Shown here: piece by piece, positions 6,070-13,490 of the stretch
Layout of the letters: each line of letters opens with the position of its first letter
Position numbering within the stretch: the stretch's first letter is position 1
DNA from: Gemmatimonadota bacterium
GTDB taxonomy: Bacteria > Gemmatimonadota > Gemmatimonadetes > Gemmatimonadales > GWC2-71-9
NCBI GenBank assembly: GCA_025361465.1
Contig: JANYAG010000022.1
Span: 1-14,753, forward strand
Reading direction: 5' to 3'
Length of the DNA stretch: 14,753 nt
The notes under the pieces: model-generated
Databases searched by the model: none
What the model was told of the DNA's origin: nothing
What the model saw: only the letters and a program-made list of their open reading frames with translations
Position numbers and translations under genes: made by a program

Positions 6070-7855
6070 GGACCTCCGCCGCTTGCTTCGTCACGCGCGC
6101 CTGGCCAGCGGTCACCTCAGCCGCCAGGTCAAGCTGCGGCAGCGTCATTTCGGGAATCCGCGCAATCGCGCCAAGGTAGTAGTCGCGCCACGCCTCGAGG
6201 ATCGTCGTCTGCAGTGCGAGGGCGCCCGCAGTGGTGGTGTCGGGCTTCGTCGCATCCTCGGGGATCCTCCCGATGCCATCCTTCGCCGCCAGCACCACTC
6301 GCGACAGCGCACCCTCCGCGTCGAGCCGCCGCTCGGCAATCCCGGCCATCTCCTCAATCGCGGCACGGGCGTAGCCCGGCTTGTTGCCGGCCGTAAGGAC
6401 CAACGAGGTCGCCAGGGCGCAATTGCCCACGTGAGCCAGTTCCGATGCACTCACCATGTCGATCCGGTCGAGATCGTCGTGGTAGTGCTGGTCGGTGAAG
6501 TGCCACATCAGCACGCCGGGAATCCTGGCCGAGACAAACGGAGTGTGGTCGCTCCCCCCTTCGTAGGGATTCGCCTTCACCACCCAGGCACCCCCAGTCG
6601 CAACGGACTGGTCGACGCAACGCTGCTTGACGAAGTCGTTGTAGTAGTGGGGCCAGATATCCTTCGCCGTCATCGGGCGGCCGGCGCCCCACTCGGTATG
6701 CTGGTCCTCGCCACGTACCCAGACTTTTGACGGATCGGGCATCTTCTCGATCAGGAACGTCCCGCCGGTCAGGGCGGTGTTCTCGCCCACCATATCGAGC
6801 GACATCCCCCACGTGATTCCCTTGCGTCGCACCGAATCTTCCGAGATGTAGCGCTGCGTCGAGGAGATCTCGACACCCCAGAGCATCGTGATGGTGCGCC
6901 CAGGATTGACCTGTCCTGCCTTGAGCATCACCGCTGCAGTCCGTGCCATCTCGGCCAAAAGCGCGACGCCGGTGGCATTGTCATTGGCGCCGGGTTCCTG
7001 CACGTGCGCCGAGTACACGAAGCGCTCGGTGGGCGCGATCGAACCACGGATTTCGGCCACGAGCGTCCGCTCAGGCCGTATTTCCGAAACCGCCCGCACC
7101 ACGACATGCGCCTGCACCGGGCCCTTGGCCATGGCCGCCTTGAGACGTTCCTTGGCAGCGAGTGAGAGGAAGATCGTCCAGGCCTTGTTGACGCTGTCGT
7201 ACGCCATCCCCCGGAAGCCGAGGGCAGTGCGGTTCTTCTCCTGCTGGTTGTAAGCCGGGAGGATCTGCGCCTGCAGGACTCCGACCGCGCCGGCCGGCAC
7301 GCCCCCGCCCCCGCGACGGCCACCACCGCCACCGGTGCCTCCCACATCGATGAAGACGATCTTCCCCTTCACGTCGGGTGCACCCGCGGGCACGATCTCG
7401 GCGGTGATCCCTTCCGTCGGCGTTGACCACGAATTGGATGCCAGCATGTTGTGATTGGTCGACCACTGCTCGAGCGGCTCCCGCTCACCCACCAGCGTGA
7501 TCGAGGCATCGAGTGGCGACCACGCCGGACGGGAGAGCGGACGCGACTCCACGCGGTAGGTCAGCCGGTCGGTCGGCCGCGCCTGATCCTCCCGGACGTA
7601 CCCCGCTGCCACGAGGATCCTGGTGACCGTGTCGAGCGCGGCATCGAAGCCGCGGCTCCCGGGGTCACGATAGAACTGCTGGATGTAGTTCACCGTCTGG
7701 AACGCCCGATCGCCCGAGAGAATCCTGGCGACCGGGGCCACGATCTCACGGAAGGCGGGATTCGACTGGGCCGGCCTGGGCTGCTGGGCCGGGGAGCCGA
7801 CAGGACGGACGGTGATCTGGACGGCGAGGAGAAGCGTTGCGCGAAGCAGCAGCAC
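6050..7855 (-). CDS. Secreted M28-family zinc metallopeptidase with PA-like insert
   Basis: A 601-residue exported hydrolase. The N-terminal MLLLRATLLLAVQIT is a short signal peptide, followed by a Pro/Gln-rich stretch. Residues about 145-250 look like a protease-associated (PA) domain (KGKIVFIDVG) interrupted by a Gly/Arg-rich loop at 172-188. The peptidase domain runs from about 270 to the end: H284 and D292 in SAHVQEPGANDNATG, E329 in WGVEIS, D354 in SLDMVGEN, GSDHTPF at 434-440, and H459 in HYHDDLDRIDMV. These correspond to the M28 metal and catalytic positions, but the usual H-x-D is H-V-Q and the usual Glu-Glu pair is V-E. M28 enzymes of this layout are usually aminopeptidases or carboxypeptidases; substrate is unknown. 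The start is GTG. A GAGG box overlapping the previous gene's stop lies seven bases upstream, so coupling is likely. Confidence 0.87.
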   Translation of the reverse strand: MLLLRATLLLAVQITVRPVGSPAQQPRPAQSNPAFREIVAPVARILSGDRAFQTVNYIQQFYRDPGSRGFDAALDTVTRILVAAGYVREDQARPTDRLTYRVESRPLSRPAWSPLDASITLVGEREPLEQWSTNHNMLASNSWSTPTEGITAEIVPAGAPDVKGKIVFIDVGGTGGGGGRRGGGGVPAGAVGVLQAQILPAYNQQEKNRTALGFRGMAYDSVNKAWTIFLSLAAKERLKAAMAKGPVQAHVVVRAVSEIRPERTLVAEIRGSIAPTERFVYSAHVQEPGANDNATGVALLAEMARTAAVMLKAGQVNPGRTITMLWGVEISSTQRYISEDSVRRKGITWGMSLDMVGENTALTGGTFLIEKMPDPSKVWVRGEDQHTEWGAGRPMTAKDIWPHYYNDFVKQRCVDQSVATGGAWVVKANPYEGGSDHTPFVSARIPGVLMWHFTDQHYHDDLDRIDMVSASELAHVGNCALATSLVLTAGNKPGYARAAIEEMAGIAERRLDAEGALSRVVLAAKDGIGRIPEDATKPDTTTAGALALQTTILEAWRDYYLGAIARIPEMTLPQLDLAAEVTAGQARVTKQAAEVLKTLRR

Positions 7856-7864
7856 GCAGGAACC

Positions 7865-8308
7865 TCAGGCAAAGGCGCCGGCGCGGAAGCGCCAGCAGTG
7901 GTCGAGAAACTCATCCAGCCATCCGCGTGCCACGAACGCATCGACGGCCGCCGCCGTCTCGGCACTGTTCATCCCCCAGAGCGCTGCCCGCTGCGGTCCG
8001 ACCCGGTAGTCCGCCTGGATCACGACCTGCTCACGATCGGTCCAGACCGTTGGCAATTCCGCCCCGAACCGCCCCGCGACGCTGTTGACTCCCGGCCCGC
8101 CCACCGTGATGGTCGGACTCTCGTGGAACACCAGCGTGTCGAACCACGCGATGTCACTCACCACCAGCGCCCGGCGGTAGGGGTGACCGGCGCCGCGCTG
8201 GTCGATGGCGTCACGCAGTCGTTCGGCCGCGAGGTAATCGCCCGCCCCGGGGCCGAGTTCGCTCGAGATGACCAGCAGGACGGTCTCGCCGTGATCAATC
8301 AGCTTCAT
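7865..8308 (-). CDS. Small protein of unknown function
   Basis: I do not recognise this 147-residue protein. It is acidic to neutral, with no signal peptide or membrane segment, and looks like an alternating alpha/beta soluble domain. Visible stretches are TVLLVISSELGPGAGDYLAA near the start, RRALVVSDIAWFDTL mid-protein, and ITVGGPGVNSVAGRFGAELP. The last faintly recalls a 'VGGPxVN' pattern seen in some archaeal surface proteins, but that is too weak for a call. The C-terminal third has GWLDEFLDHCW. The ATG at 8308 shares its A with the upstream TGA (TGATG), a classic reinitiation junction; a TTG one codon earlier is also possible. It is followed nine bases later by the M28 peptidase gene. 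Tight coupling to the membrane protein upstream suggests the two products work together. Confidence 0.7.
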   Translation of the reverse strand: MKLIDHGETVLLVISSELGPGAGDYLAAERLRDAIDQRGAGHPYRRALVVSDIAWFDTLVFHESPTITVGGPGVNSVAGRFGAELPTVWTDREQVVIQADYRVGPQRAALWGMNSAETAAAVDAFVARGWLDEFLDHCWRFRAGAFA

Positions 8309-9189
8309 CAACTGTGCCCCGAATCCGGCGCGGTGCGCCGATTCTTCTCGAAGTCCCGCTTGCGTTGCGTCTCGTCCCGCAGTTCCTTCACGGCCTTCTT
8401 GAACTCGTCATAGTTGGCCGAGCGACGCGCCGCCTCGAACAGGTCCTCGCGCATCGCACTCAGCCGCTTGTTGTATTCGGCCGCCGTCGGGTTGCCACCC
8501 GCGTTGATCGGCAATAGGGCGAGCAGCGCCGCGGGAATCTTGATCGGCCCGAGGTAGATCCATTTCTGGTCGACGCCCACCTTCTTGCCACCTATCATCG
8601 TGGTCCAGCTCGGGAGGGCCGGCCCCCTCTGGGCGCGCTCCTCGGCCATGCGGTCGAGGTAACCCTGGATCACCTCGGTGATGACGCTGTCGGCGATCTG
8701 CTTCCGCGAAAGGCCGTTGAGCTGCTGAGCGAGTTCACGTGGCGTGATCGGCAACGGCCGGACCCAGAGCGACCCGTTGCCGAACTGCTGACGGAACGGA
8801 CTGGTGGTCGGCGCGGCACTGGCGGTGTCCAGGGTCGGCGTGCCTGCGACGGCGACGGGCGGCGTCTCGCCGCTCGGCAGTCTGGGGTGGATCACGCGCG
8901 GGATCCCCAGCTGAGCGGACTCGATCCGGGTGGCGAGGCCCTGGGGGGTCGGCGCTCCTCGCCGCGCCACCGTGGCTCGCCGGTAGGGAATGGTCGATTC
9001 CACTGTCGGACGCACCAGGTCAGTCGAGAGCAGGCTGCGGAAGGCATCAGGCGGACGGTCGAGCTGCGGCTCGGAAACCAGCACGACCACCAGGACGGCC
9101 TGCAGCACGGTCGACACGAGCCAGATGCCCCACGGGGCACGCGGCTCAGGCGGCAGGGCGAACTGGCGTTCAGGCAGTCGTGACACCAC
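8308..9189 (-). CDS. Single-pass membrane protein of unknown function
   Basis: Not recognised. Of 293 residues, about 20-39 (WGIWLVSTVLQAVLVVVLVS) form one hydrophobic helix. The preceding Pro/Arg-rich segment suggests an N-in topology with the rest outside the cytoplasm, an arrangement like that of TonB-type or other anchored periplasmic proteins, though no TonB domain is seen. Residues 40-140 are low in structure and rich in Pro, Thr and Ala. The C-terminal half is more ordered: IADSVITEVIQGYLDRMAEE, then WIYLGPIKIPAALLALLPIN, then a strongly charged helical tail rich in Lys, Arg and Glu that may be a coiled coil. The start is GTG with AGGGA about five bases upstream, and it overlaps the aminotransferase gene end by 20 bases. 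The next codon is also GTG. The small unknown gene follows with a one-base overlap. Confidence 0.75.
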   Translation of the reverse strand: MVSRLPERQFALPPEPRAPWGIWLVSTVLQAVLVVVLVSEPQLDRPPDAFRSLLSTDLVRPTVESTIPYRRATVARRGAPTPQGLATRIESAQLGIPRVIHPRLPSGETPPVAVAGTPTLDTASAAPTTSPFRQQFGNGSLWVRPLPITPRELAQQLNGLSRKQIADSVITEVIQGYLDRMAEERAQRGPALPSWTTMIGGKKVGVDQKWIYLGPIKIPAALLALLPINAGGNPTAAEYNKRLSAMREDLFEAARRSANYDEFKKAVKELRDETQRKRDFEKNRRTAPDSGHS

Positions 9190-10366
9190 GGCGTTCCCTG
9201 CAGGCGGCGAGCGACCGGCCCAGGCGCGTGACCGCCTCGCGCAAGCGAGGGGCGGGTTGCGTCAGCGCGATCCGGAAGAACCCTTCCCCGCCGGGCCCGA
9301 AGCCGCTGCCCGGCAGCACGACCACGCCTTCCTGCTCGAGCGCGTAGGTCGTGAACTCCGCACTGGGCAACCACTCGGGCAGCGGCACCCAGGCGTACAT
9401 CGCGGCCTGCGGTGACTCGACCGTGAATCCTTCGGCCCGGAGGGCGGCAATGACCGCGTCACGGCGCAGGGCCAGCTCAGTCACGATCGGCTTGACCAGT
9501 TCTTCGGCGTGATCGAGCGCCCAGGCGCCCGTGTGTTGCAGGGCAAGGAACGGCCCGGTGTCGACATAGCTCTTCACATGGTTCAGGGCACTGATCAATT
9601 CACTCCGCCCGGCGACGAAGCCGACCCGCCATCCCGTCATCTGGAACGACTTGGAGAGCGAATAAAACTCGAGCGCGACATCACGGGCGCCCGCGATCTC
9701 GAAGATGCTCGGTGCCACATAACCGTCGAAGGTGATGTCGCAGTAGGCGTTGTCGTACGCCAGCACGATGTGGTACTTCCGGCACGCGGCGACGAGGCGT
9801 TCGAGGTAGTCGCGCGGAGCGATCGCCGCCGTCGGGTTGTTGGGATAGTTGACGTAGACCAGCCGCGTGCGACGCAGTGTCTCCTCGGGCAGCAGGTCCA
9901 GCTCAACGAGGAAGTTGTGCTCCGGTCGGAGCGGCACGATCACCGGCTCGGCGTTCCCCAGGATTGTCCCGCCGATGTACGCCTGATAGCCCGGTTCCGG
10001 CACGACGACGAGGTCCCCGGGATTGCAGACTGCCATCACCAGGTGCGACAGCCCTTCCTTGGAGCCGATCAGCGGCAACATCTCGGTGTACGCGTCGAAC
10101 CGCTGCCCGAAGCGACGCTCGATCCAGCGGACCGCTGCCTCACGGAACGCCGGCAGACCGGCCTGAAAACCGTACTTGTGCAGCGCCGTGGTGCCGAGCG
10201 CCTGGCGAAGCACCTCGGTAACCTCGGCGGGGGGAGGACCGTCGGCATCGCCGGCGCCCAGATCGATGACGTCCATGCCGGCGGCGATCAGCCGGCGCTT
10301 GATGCCTGGGATCTTGGCGAGGGGGTAGTCGGGCAGCTTGCCGACACGATCGCTGATGCGGATCAT
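9170..10366 (-). CDS. dapL: Class I/II aminotransferase, LL-diaminopimelate aminotransferase-like
   Basis: A 398-residue PLP enzyme of fold type I. It begins ISDRVGKLPDYPLAKIPGIK, the N-terminal pattern of the DapL/LL-DAP aminotransferase group. Visible sites are NYPNNPT (173-179, PLP-ring Asn), YDNAYCD (204-210, Asp and Tyr contacting PLP) and the Schiff-base lysine K239 in SLSKSFQMTGWRVGF. A C-terminal FRIAL carries the Arg expected to bind the substrate carboxylate. If DapL, it converts tetrahydrodipicolinate and glutamate directly to LL-diaminopimelate, bypassing the acylated intermediates. The family also contains alanine, aspartate and methionine-salvage aminotransferases, so the substrate is inferred. 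The ATG overlaps the stop of the FAH-family gene as ATGA, with GAGGAG ten bases upstream. Its own end overlaps the membrane protein gene by 20 bases. Confidence 0.82.
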   Translation of the reverse strand: MIRISDRVGKLPDYPLAKIPGIKRRLIAAGMDVIDLGAGDADGPPPAEVTEVLRQALGTTALHKYGFQAGLPAFREAAVRWIERRFGQRFDAYTEMLPLIGSKEGLSHLVMAVCNPGDLVVVPEPGYQAYIGGTILGNAEPVIVPLRPEHNFLVELDLLPEETLRRTRLVYVNYPNNPTAAIAPRDYLERLVAACRKYHIVLAYDNAYCDITFDGYVAPSIFEIAGARDVALEFYSLSKSFQMTGWRVGFVAGRSELISALNHVKSYVDTGPFLALQHTGAWALDHAEELVKPIVTELALRRDAVIAALRAEGFTVESPQAAMYAWVPLPEWLPSAEFTTYALEQEGVVVLPGSGFGPGGEGFFRIALTQPAPRLREAVTRLGRSLAACRERRGVTTA

Positions 10367-10989
10367 GATGCCCCATCTCCTCGGACGGTATTGCGCAGGA
10401 CGCCAACCCCGGGAATCTCCACTTCGACGACGTCGCCCGGCGCCAACTTCCCAACTCCCTCAGGCGTGCCGGTCAGGATCAGGTCGCCGGCCTCGAGGGT
10501 CATGATATGGCTGATGTATTCGATCAGCACCGGAATCGGGAAAATCATGTCATGGACCGAACCACGCTGCCGTTCCGTGCCATTGACGCGCCCGATCACC
10601 TCGAGGTGGGCCCAATCGACATCGTCCGCCACCCGCGGCCCGACCGGACAGAAGGAGTCGAATCCCTTGGCGCGACCCCACTGCCCGTCGGTCTTCTGGA
10701 GATCGCGCGCCGTCACATCGTTGGCACACGTGACGCCGCGGACAAATTGCATGGCGTTGGCCGCCGACACCTTCCGTGCGCGACGACCAATCACCACACC
10801 GATCTCGGACTCGTACTCCACCTGGAGGGATGCGCCAGGCAGCACGATCGCCTCATCGGGACCGATGAGGGAGGACGACGGCTTGAAGAACAGCAGCGGC
10901 TGTTTCGGGATTTCGTTGCCGAGTTCGCGTGCATGGGCGGCATAGTTCCGCCCGACACAGACAATCTTGCTCGGCTGGACCACCATCAT
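10363..10989 (-). CDS. Fumarylacetoacetate hydrolase (FAH) family protein, acylpyruvase-like
   Basis: A 208-residue single-domain FAH-fold enzyme. The N-terminus PSKIVCVGRNYAAHARELG and QPLLFFKPSSSL match the short FAHD1/YcgM-type members. Metal ligands are E60 and E62 in VEYESEIGVVIGR and D91 in CANDVTARDLQ. K109 in RAKGFDSFCPVGP and the C-terminal LILTGTPEGVG are also conserved. Such enzymes cleave C-C bonds in acylpyruvates or oxaloacetate, or isomerise ring-cleavage products; the exact substrate cannot be read from sequence. The reading frame is open further upstream to 11052, but GGAGGAG at 10994-11000 lies five bases before the ATG at 10989 and homology begins just after it, so that start is firm. 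It overlaps the helicase stop as ATGA, and the aminotransferase follows with the same kind of overlap. Confidence 0.9.
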   Translation of the reverse strand: MMVVQPSKIVCVGRNYAAHARELGNEIPKQPLLFFKPSSSLIGPDEAIVLPGASLQVEYESEIGVVIGRRARKVSAANAMQFVRGVTCANDVTARDLQKTDGQWGRAKGFDSFCPVGPRVADDVDWAHLEVIGRVNGTERQRGSVHDMIFPIPVLIEYISHIMTLEAGDLILTGTPEGVGKLAPGDVVEVEIPGVGVLRNTVRGDGAS

Positions 10990-13490
10990 GTTGCTCCTCC
11001 AATTCCATGTCGGGCGAAGAAGTCCTCGCACTTGGTGCGCACGTGACTCCACGGCCCTATCACTCGCTCCGCCGGGGGCAGCCCTTCGAGCAGGGTCGCG
11101 CCGTAGTTCTTGGTCACCGCCCGGCGATCAAGCAGCACCACCACGCCAACGTCCTGTGCTCCGCGGATCAGCCGGCCGAATCCCTGCTTCAGCTTGAGCG
11201 CAGCGTGCGGCAGGAGATACCCGAAGAAACCGTCCTCGCCCTGCTCCGACAGCCGTTCGAGCCGGGCCGCCGTGAGCGGCTCCGACGGCACCTTGAAAGG
11301 TAGCTTGGCGATGACCAACCCACGCAGCGCCCGGCCGGGCACGTCGACCCCCTCCCAGAACGAATCCGTACCGAGGAGGATGGCATTCCCGGCCTCCCGG
11401 AATCGTCGCAGCAGATGATCGCGCTGCCCCTCGCCCTGAACCAGGATCGGGAAGCGCGTGCCGAGGCTGCCGCGCACCATCGCCGCCACGCGCCGCAGCG
11501 CGGCGTGGGAGGTGAAGAGCACAAAGAGCCCGCCGTCACTCGCCCAGGCCAGGTCGTGGACCACCTGGGCCACCGCCCCGTCGTGGGCCGCTTCCTCTTC
11601 CCGCGGATCGGGCACGTCGTCGGGGACACCCAGCAGGCAATGCTCGGCATAGTTGAACGGCGAGGGAAAGATCTCCTGCACCGTGACGGGTGAACCGTCA
11701 CCGCTCAAGCCGATGCGCGACGCCAGGAACGAGAAATCCTTCCCGGCCGCGAGCGTGGCGCTCGTGAGCCCTACGGTCGTGAGCTTGTCGAAGAGCAGTT
11801 CGCGCAGCATCGGGGCCAGGTCGAGTGGCACCGATGCGAGTTGCAGCGTGGTGCCCTTGGGCCCGCTCCGCTCCACCCAGCGGACATCCGGCGGACGACC
11901 GGTCCCGGGACGAAGCGTGGCATTGAGTCCGTCGACCAGTCCCTCGAGTCGGCGCGTCACGCCGCGACACTCATTGAGCAGCTGGCCGCGTCGCTCCGTG
12001 AGCTCCACCTGCGCGAGCCGATCGGCGACCGTCTCGATCACCTCGGCGATGCCCTGGAAGGAGAGGATCGCGGCGTCGAGCTCGGCGCCAAGTCCCTGCG
12101 CCCAGAGCGGGTGCTTGCCGAACTCGTCATCGAGCCGCACCTGCATGGTGCCGGCCGACGTGACGAACTCCATCAGGCGAACGAAGAGTGATTCCTCCGC
12201 GCGACGCGCCGTGAGCACCGCCGGCATCAACCGTTCGCGCACCAAGTCGAGCGAGGCACGGCTGAGCAGGTCCTGCGCGCTGCTCAGGTCCTGCTGCAAC
12301 GCCGGCAGCAGTCCCTTGCCGCTGCGCTCCAGGCGATTCAACAATCGCCGCACGCCACGATTGGTGACATGCACGCCGAGGTGCCCGGCCGCGATGTCCT
12401 CGAGGTGATGCGCCTCGTCGAGAATCAGCCGCTGATAGGCCGGCAGGACCGCGGCCTCTTCCCAATTATCCGACGCGCGGCGCACGGCGAGATCGGCGGC
12501 CAGGAGGTGGTGATTGACCACGACGACATCGGCCTGCGCGGCCTGGCGACGCGCCCGGAAAACGAAGCAGTGGTCGAAGTGCCGGCAGCGCAGCCGAGGG
12601 CAGAGATCCGGCTCCGCCGACACCTCATCCCAGACGTCATTCGAGGGCGAGACCGGCAGGTCCGCCAGGGTGCCGTCCGTGGTGTGCCCGGCCCACGCAG
12701 CGAGGTCCACCAGTTCACCGTGCTTGTCGGCCTCCAGCAGGGATTGCTGGCTTGCGAGCGCCGTCTCGAGCCGCGCCCGGCAGAGGTAGTTCCGCCACCC
12801 CTTGAGCAGCGCGAACGTCGGCTGGTGCTCCGCATCGCCCAGAGCCCGGCGCAGCAGGGGCAAGTCCTTGCCCACCAGCTGCTCCTGCAGGTTGATCGTG
12901 TTGGTCGAGACGACGGTGCGCTCGCCGTTGGCGCGCGCCCAGGCCAGGGCCGGCACCAGATAGGCGAAGGACTTCCCCACCCCGGTGCCCGCCTCCAGCA
13001 TCAGCACGCCGCCATCGTTGTAGGCATCGACCAGGTACGCCGCGAGGTCGCGCTGGCTCTGTCGATCCTCGTAACTCCCCAGCTGTTTCGAGACGGGGCC
13101 ATGCTCCCCCAACTGGGCGATGATCGCGAACGGATCGAGGCGCACGATCGGTCGCGCGCGAGGGACCTCCACGACCACATAGAGCCGAGTGCCTTCGTTG
13201 TTGACGATGCCGAACCCGATGCCGTCATCGTGGGCGCGGGCCGCGATGTTGAGGTCGGGCATGGACGGCTCGAGGTGGCCGCCGGGATGATTGTGGAGCA
13301 GCATCTCGCCGCGCTTGGCGACGCCCGGGAGCGCCAGCACACTGGTGACGGTGCCGCGCGCAACGGCCCGGGCACTCAGCAGGATGCCCGCCTCGTCAAC
13401 CGTCGCGACGAAGGAGACCTCCTGGCCACCAGCCGCGCGAACTTCGCGCCGGATGGTGTCCCGGACTGTGGGCGAGAGGCGATCGTTCAG
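10986..13490 (-). CDS. dinG: DinG/XPD-type iron-sulfur DNA helicase with N-terminal JAMM (RadC-like) domain
   Basis: A fusion protein of about 834 residues. Residues 6-110 are RadC/JAMM-like: E24 in QEVSF, then MLLHNHPGG and EPSMPDLNIA give H66-x-H68-x7-S76-x2-D79, the complete JAMM metal motif. The rest is a superfamily 2 helicase: Walker A GTGVGKS (168-174), motif Ia VVSTNTINLQEQL, DEAH at 358-361, and GTDSFWEGVDVPG and QGFGRLIRG near the C-terminus. Cysteines C237, C297, C302 and C308 have the DinG Fe-S spacing (C...C-x4-C-x5-C). DinG-type helicases unwind 5'-to-3' and resolve R-loops and repair intermediates. The chosen start is CTG at 13490, which overlaps the upstream stop as CTGA and has AAGGA nine bases before it. 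The only conventional alternative is GTG at 13643, which would overlap the previous gene by 157 bases and add an Arg/Pro-rich leader without domain character. Helicase identity is secure; the start is uncertain. Confidence 0.92.
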   Translation of the reverse strand: MNDRLSPTVRDTIRREVRAAGGQEVSFVATVDEAGILLSARAVARGTVTSVLALPGVAKRGEMLLHNHPGGHLEPSMPDLNIAARAHDDGIGFGIVNNEGTRLYVVVEVPRARPIVRLDPFAIIAQLGEHGPVSKQLGSYEDRQSQRDLAAYLVDAYNDGGVLMLEAGTGVGKSFAYLVPALAWARANGERTVVSTNTINLQEQLVGKDLPLLRRALGDAEHQPTFALLKGWRNYLCRARLETALASQQSLLEADKHGELVDLAAWAGHTTDGTLADLPVSPSNDVWDEVSAEPDLCPRLRCRHFDHCFVFRARRQAAQADVVVVNHHLLAADLAVRRASDNWEEAAVLPAYQRLILDEAHHLEDIAAGHLGVHVTNRGVRRLLNRLERSGKGLLPALQQDLSSAQDLLSRASLDLVRERLMPAVLTARRAEESLFVRLMEFVTSAGTMQVRLDDEFGKHPLWAQGLGAELDAAILSFQGIAEVIETVADRLAQVELTERRGQLLNECRGVTRRLEGLVDGLNATLRPGTGRPPDVRWVERSGPKGTTLQLASVPLDLAPMLRELLFDKLTTVGLTSATLAAGKDFSFLASRIGLSGDGSPVTVQEIFPSPFNYAEHCLLGVPDDVPDPREEEAAHDGAVAQVVHDLAWASDGGLFVLFTSHAALRRVAAMVRGSLGTRFPILVQGEGQRDHLLRRFREAGNAILLGTDSFWEGVDVPGRALRGLVIAKLPFKVPSEPLTAARLERLSEQGEDGFFGYLLPHAALKLKQGFGRLIRGAQDVGVVVLLDRRAVTKNYGATLLEGLPPAERVIGPWSHVRTKCEDFFARHGIGGAT
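10994..11000 (-). promoter_or_regulatory. Strong ribosome binding site that fixes the FAH-family start
   Basis: GGAGGAG on the minus strand, inside the 3' end of the helicase gene, lies four to five bases before the ATG at 10989. It rules out the longer reading-frame start 63 bases upstream and shows that the downstream gene can be translated efficiently from a polycistronic message. Confidence 0.85.

Noticed and set aside
9509..10945. 478-codon open frame on the plus strand opposite the aminotransferase and FAH-family genes
   Set aside because: Shadow frame: it lies wholly antisense to two strongly recognised enzymes, has no domain character and is rich in His, Arg, Asp and Gly, as expected from GC-rich complementary codons.
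10990..11052. Upstream extension of the FAH-family protein to 11052
   Set aside because: The strong GGAGGAG box and four-base overlap at 10989 explain initiation better; the extra 21 residues are encoded within the helicase 3' end and lack family similarity.
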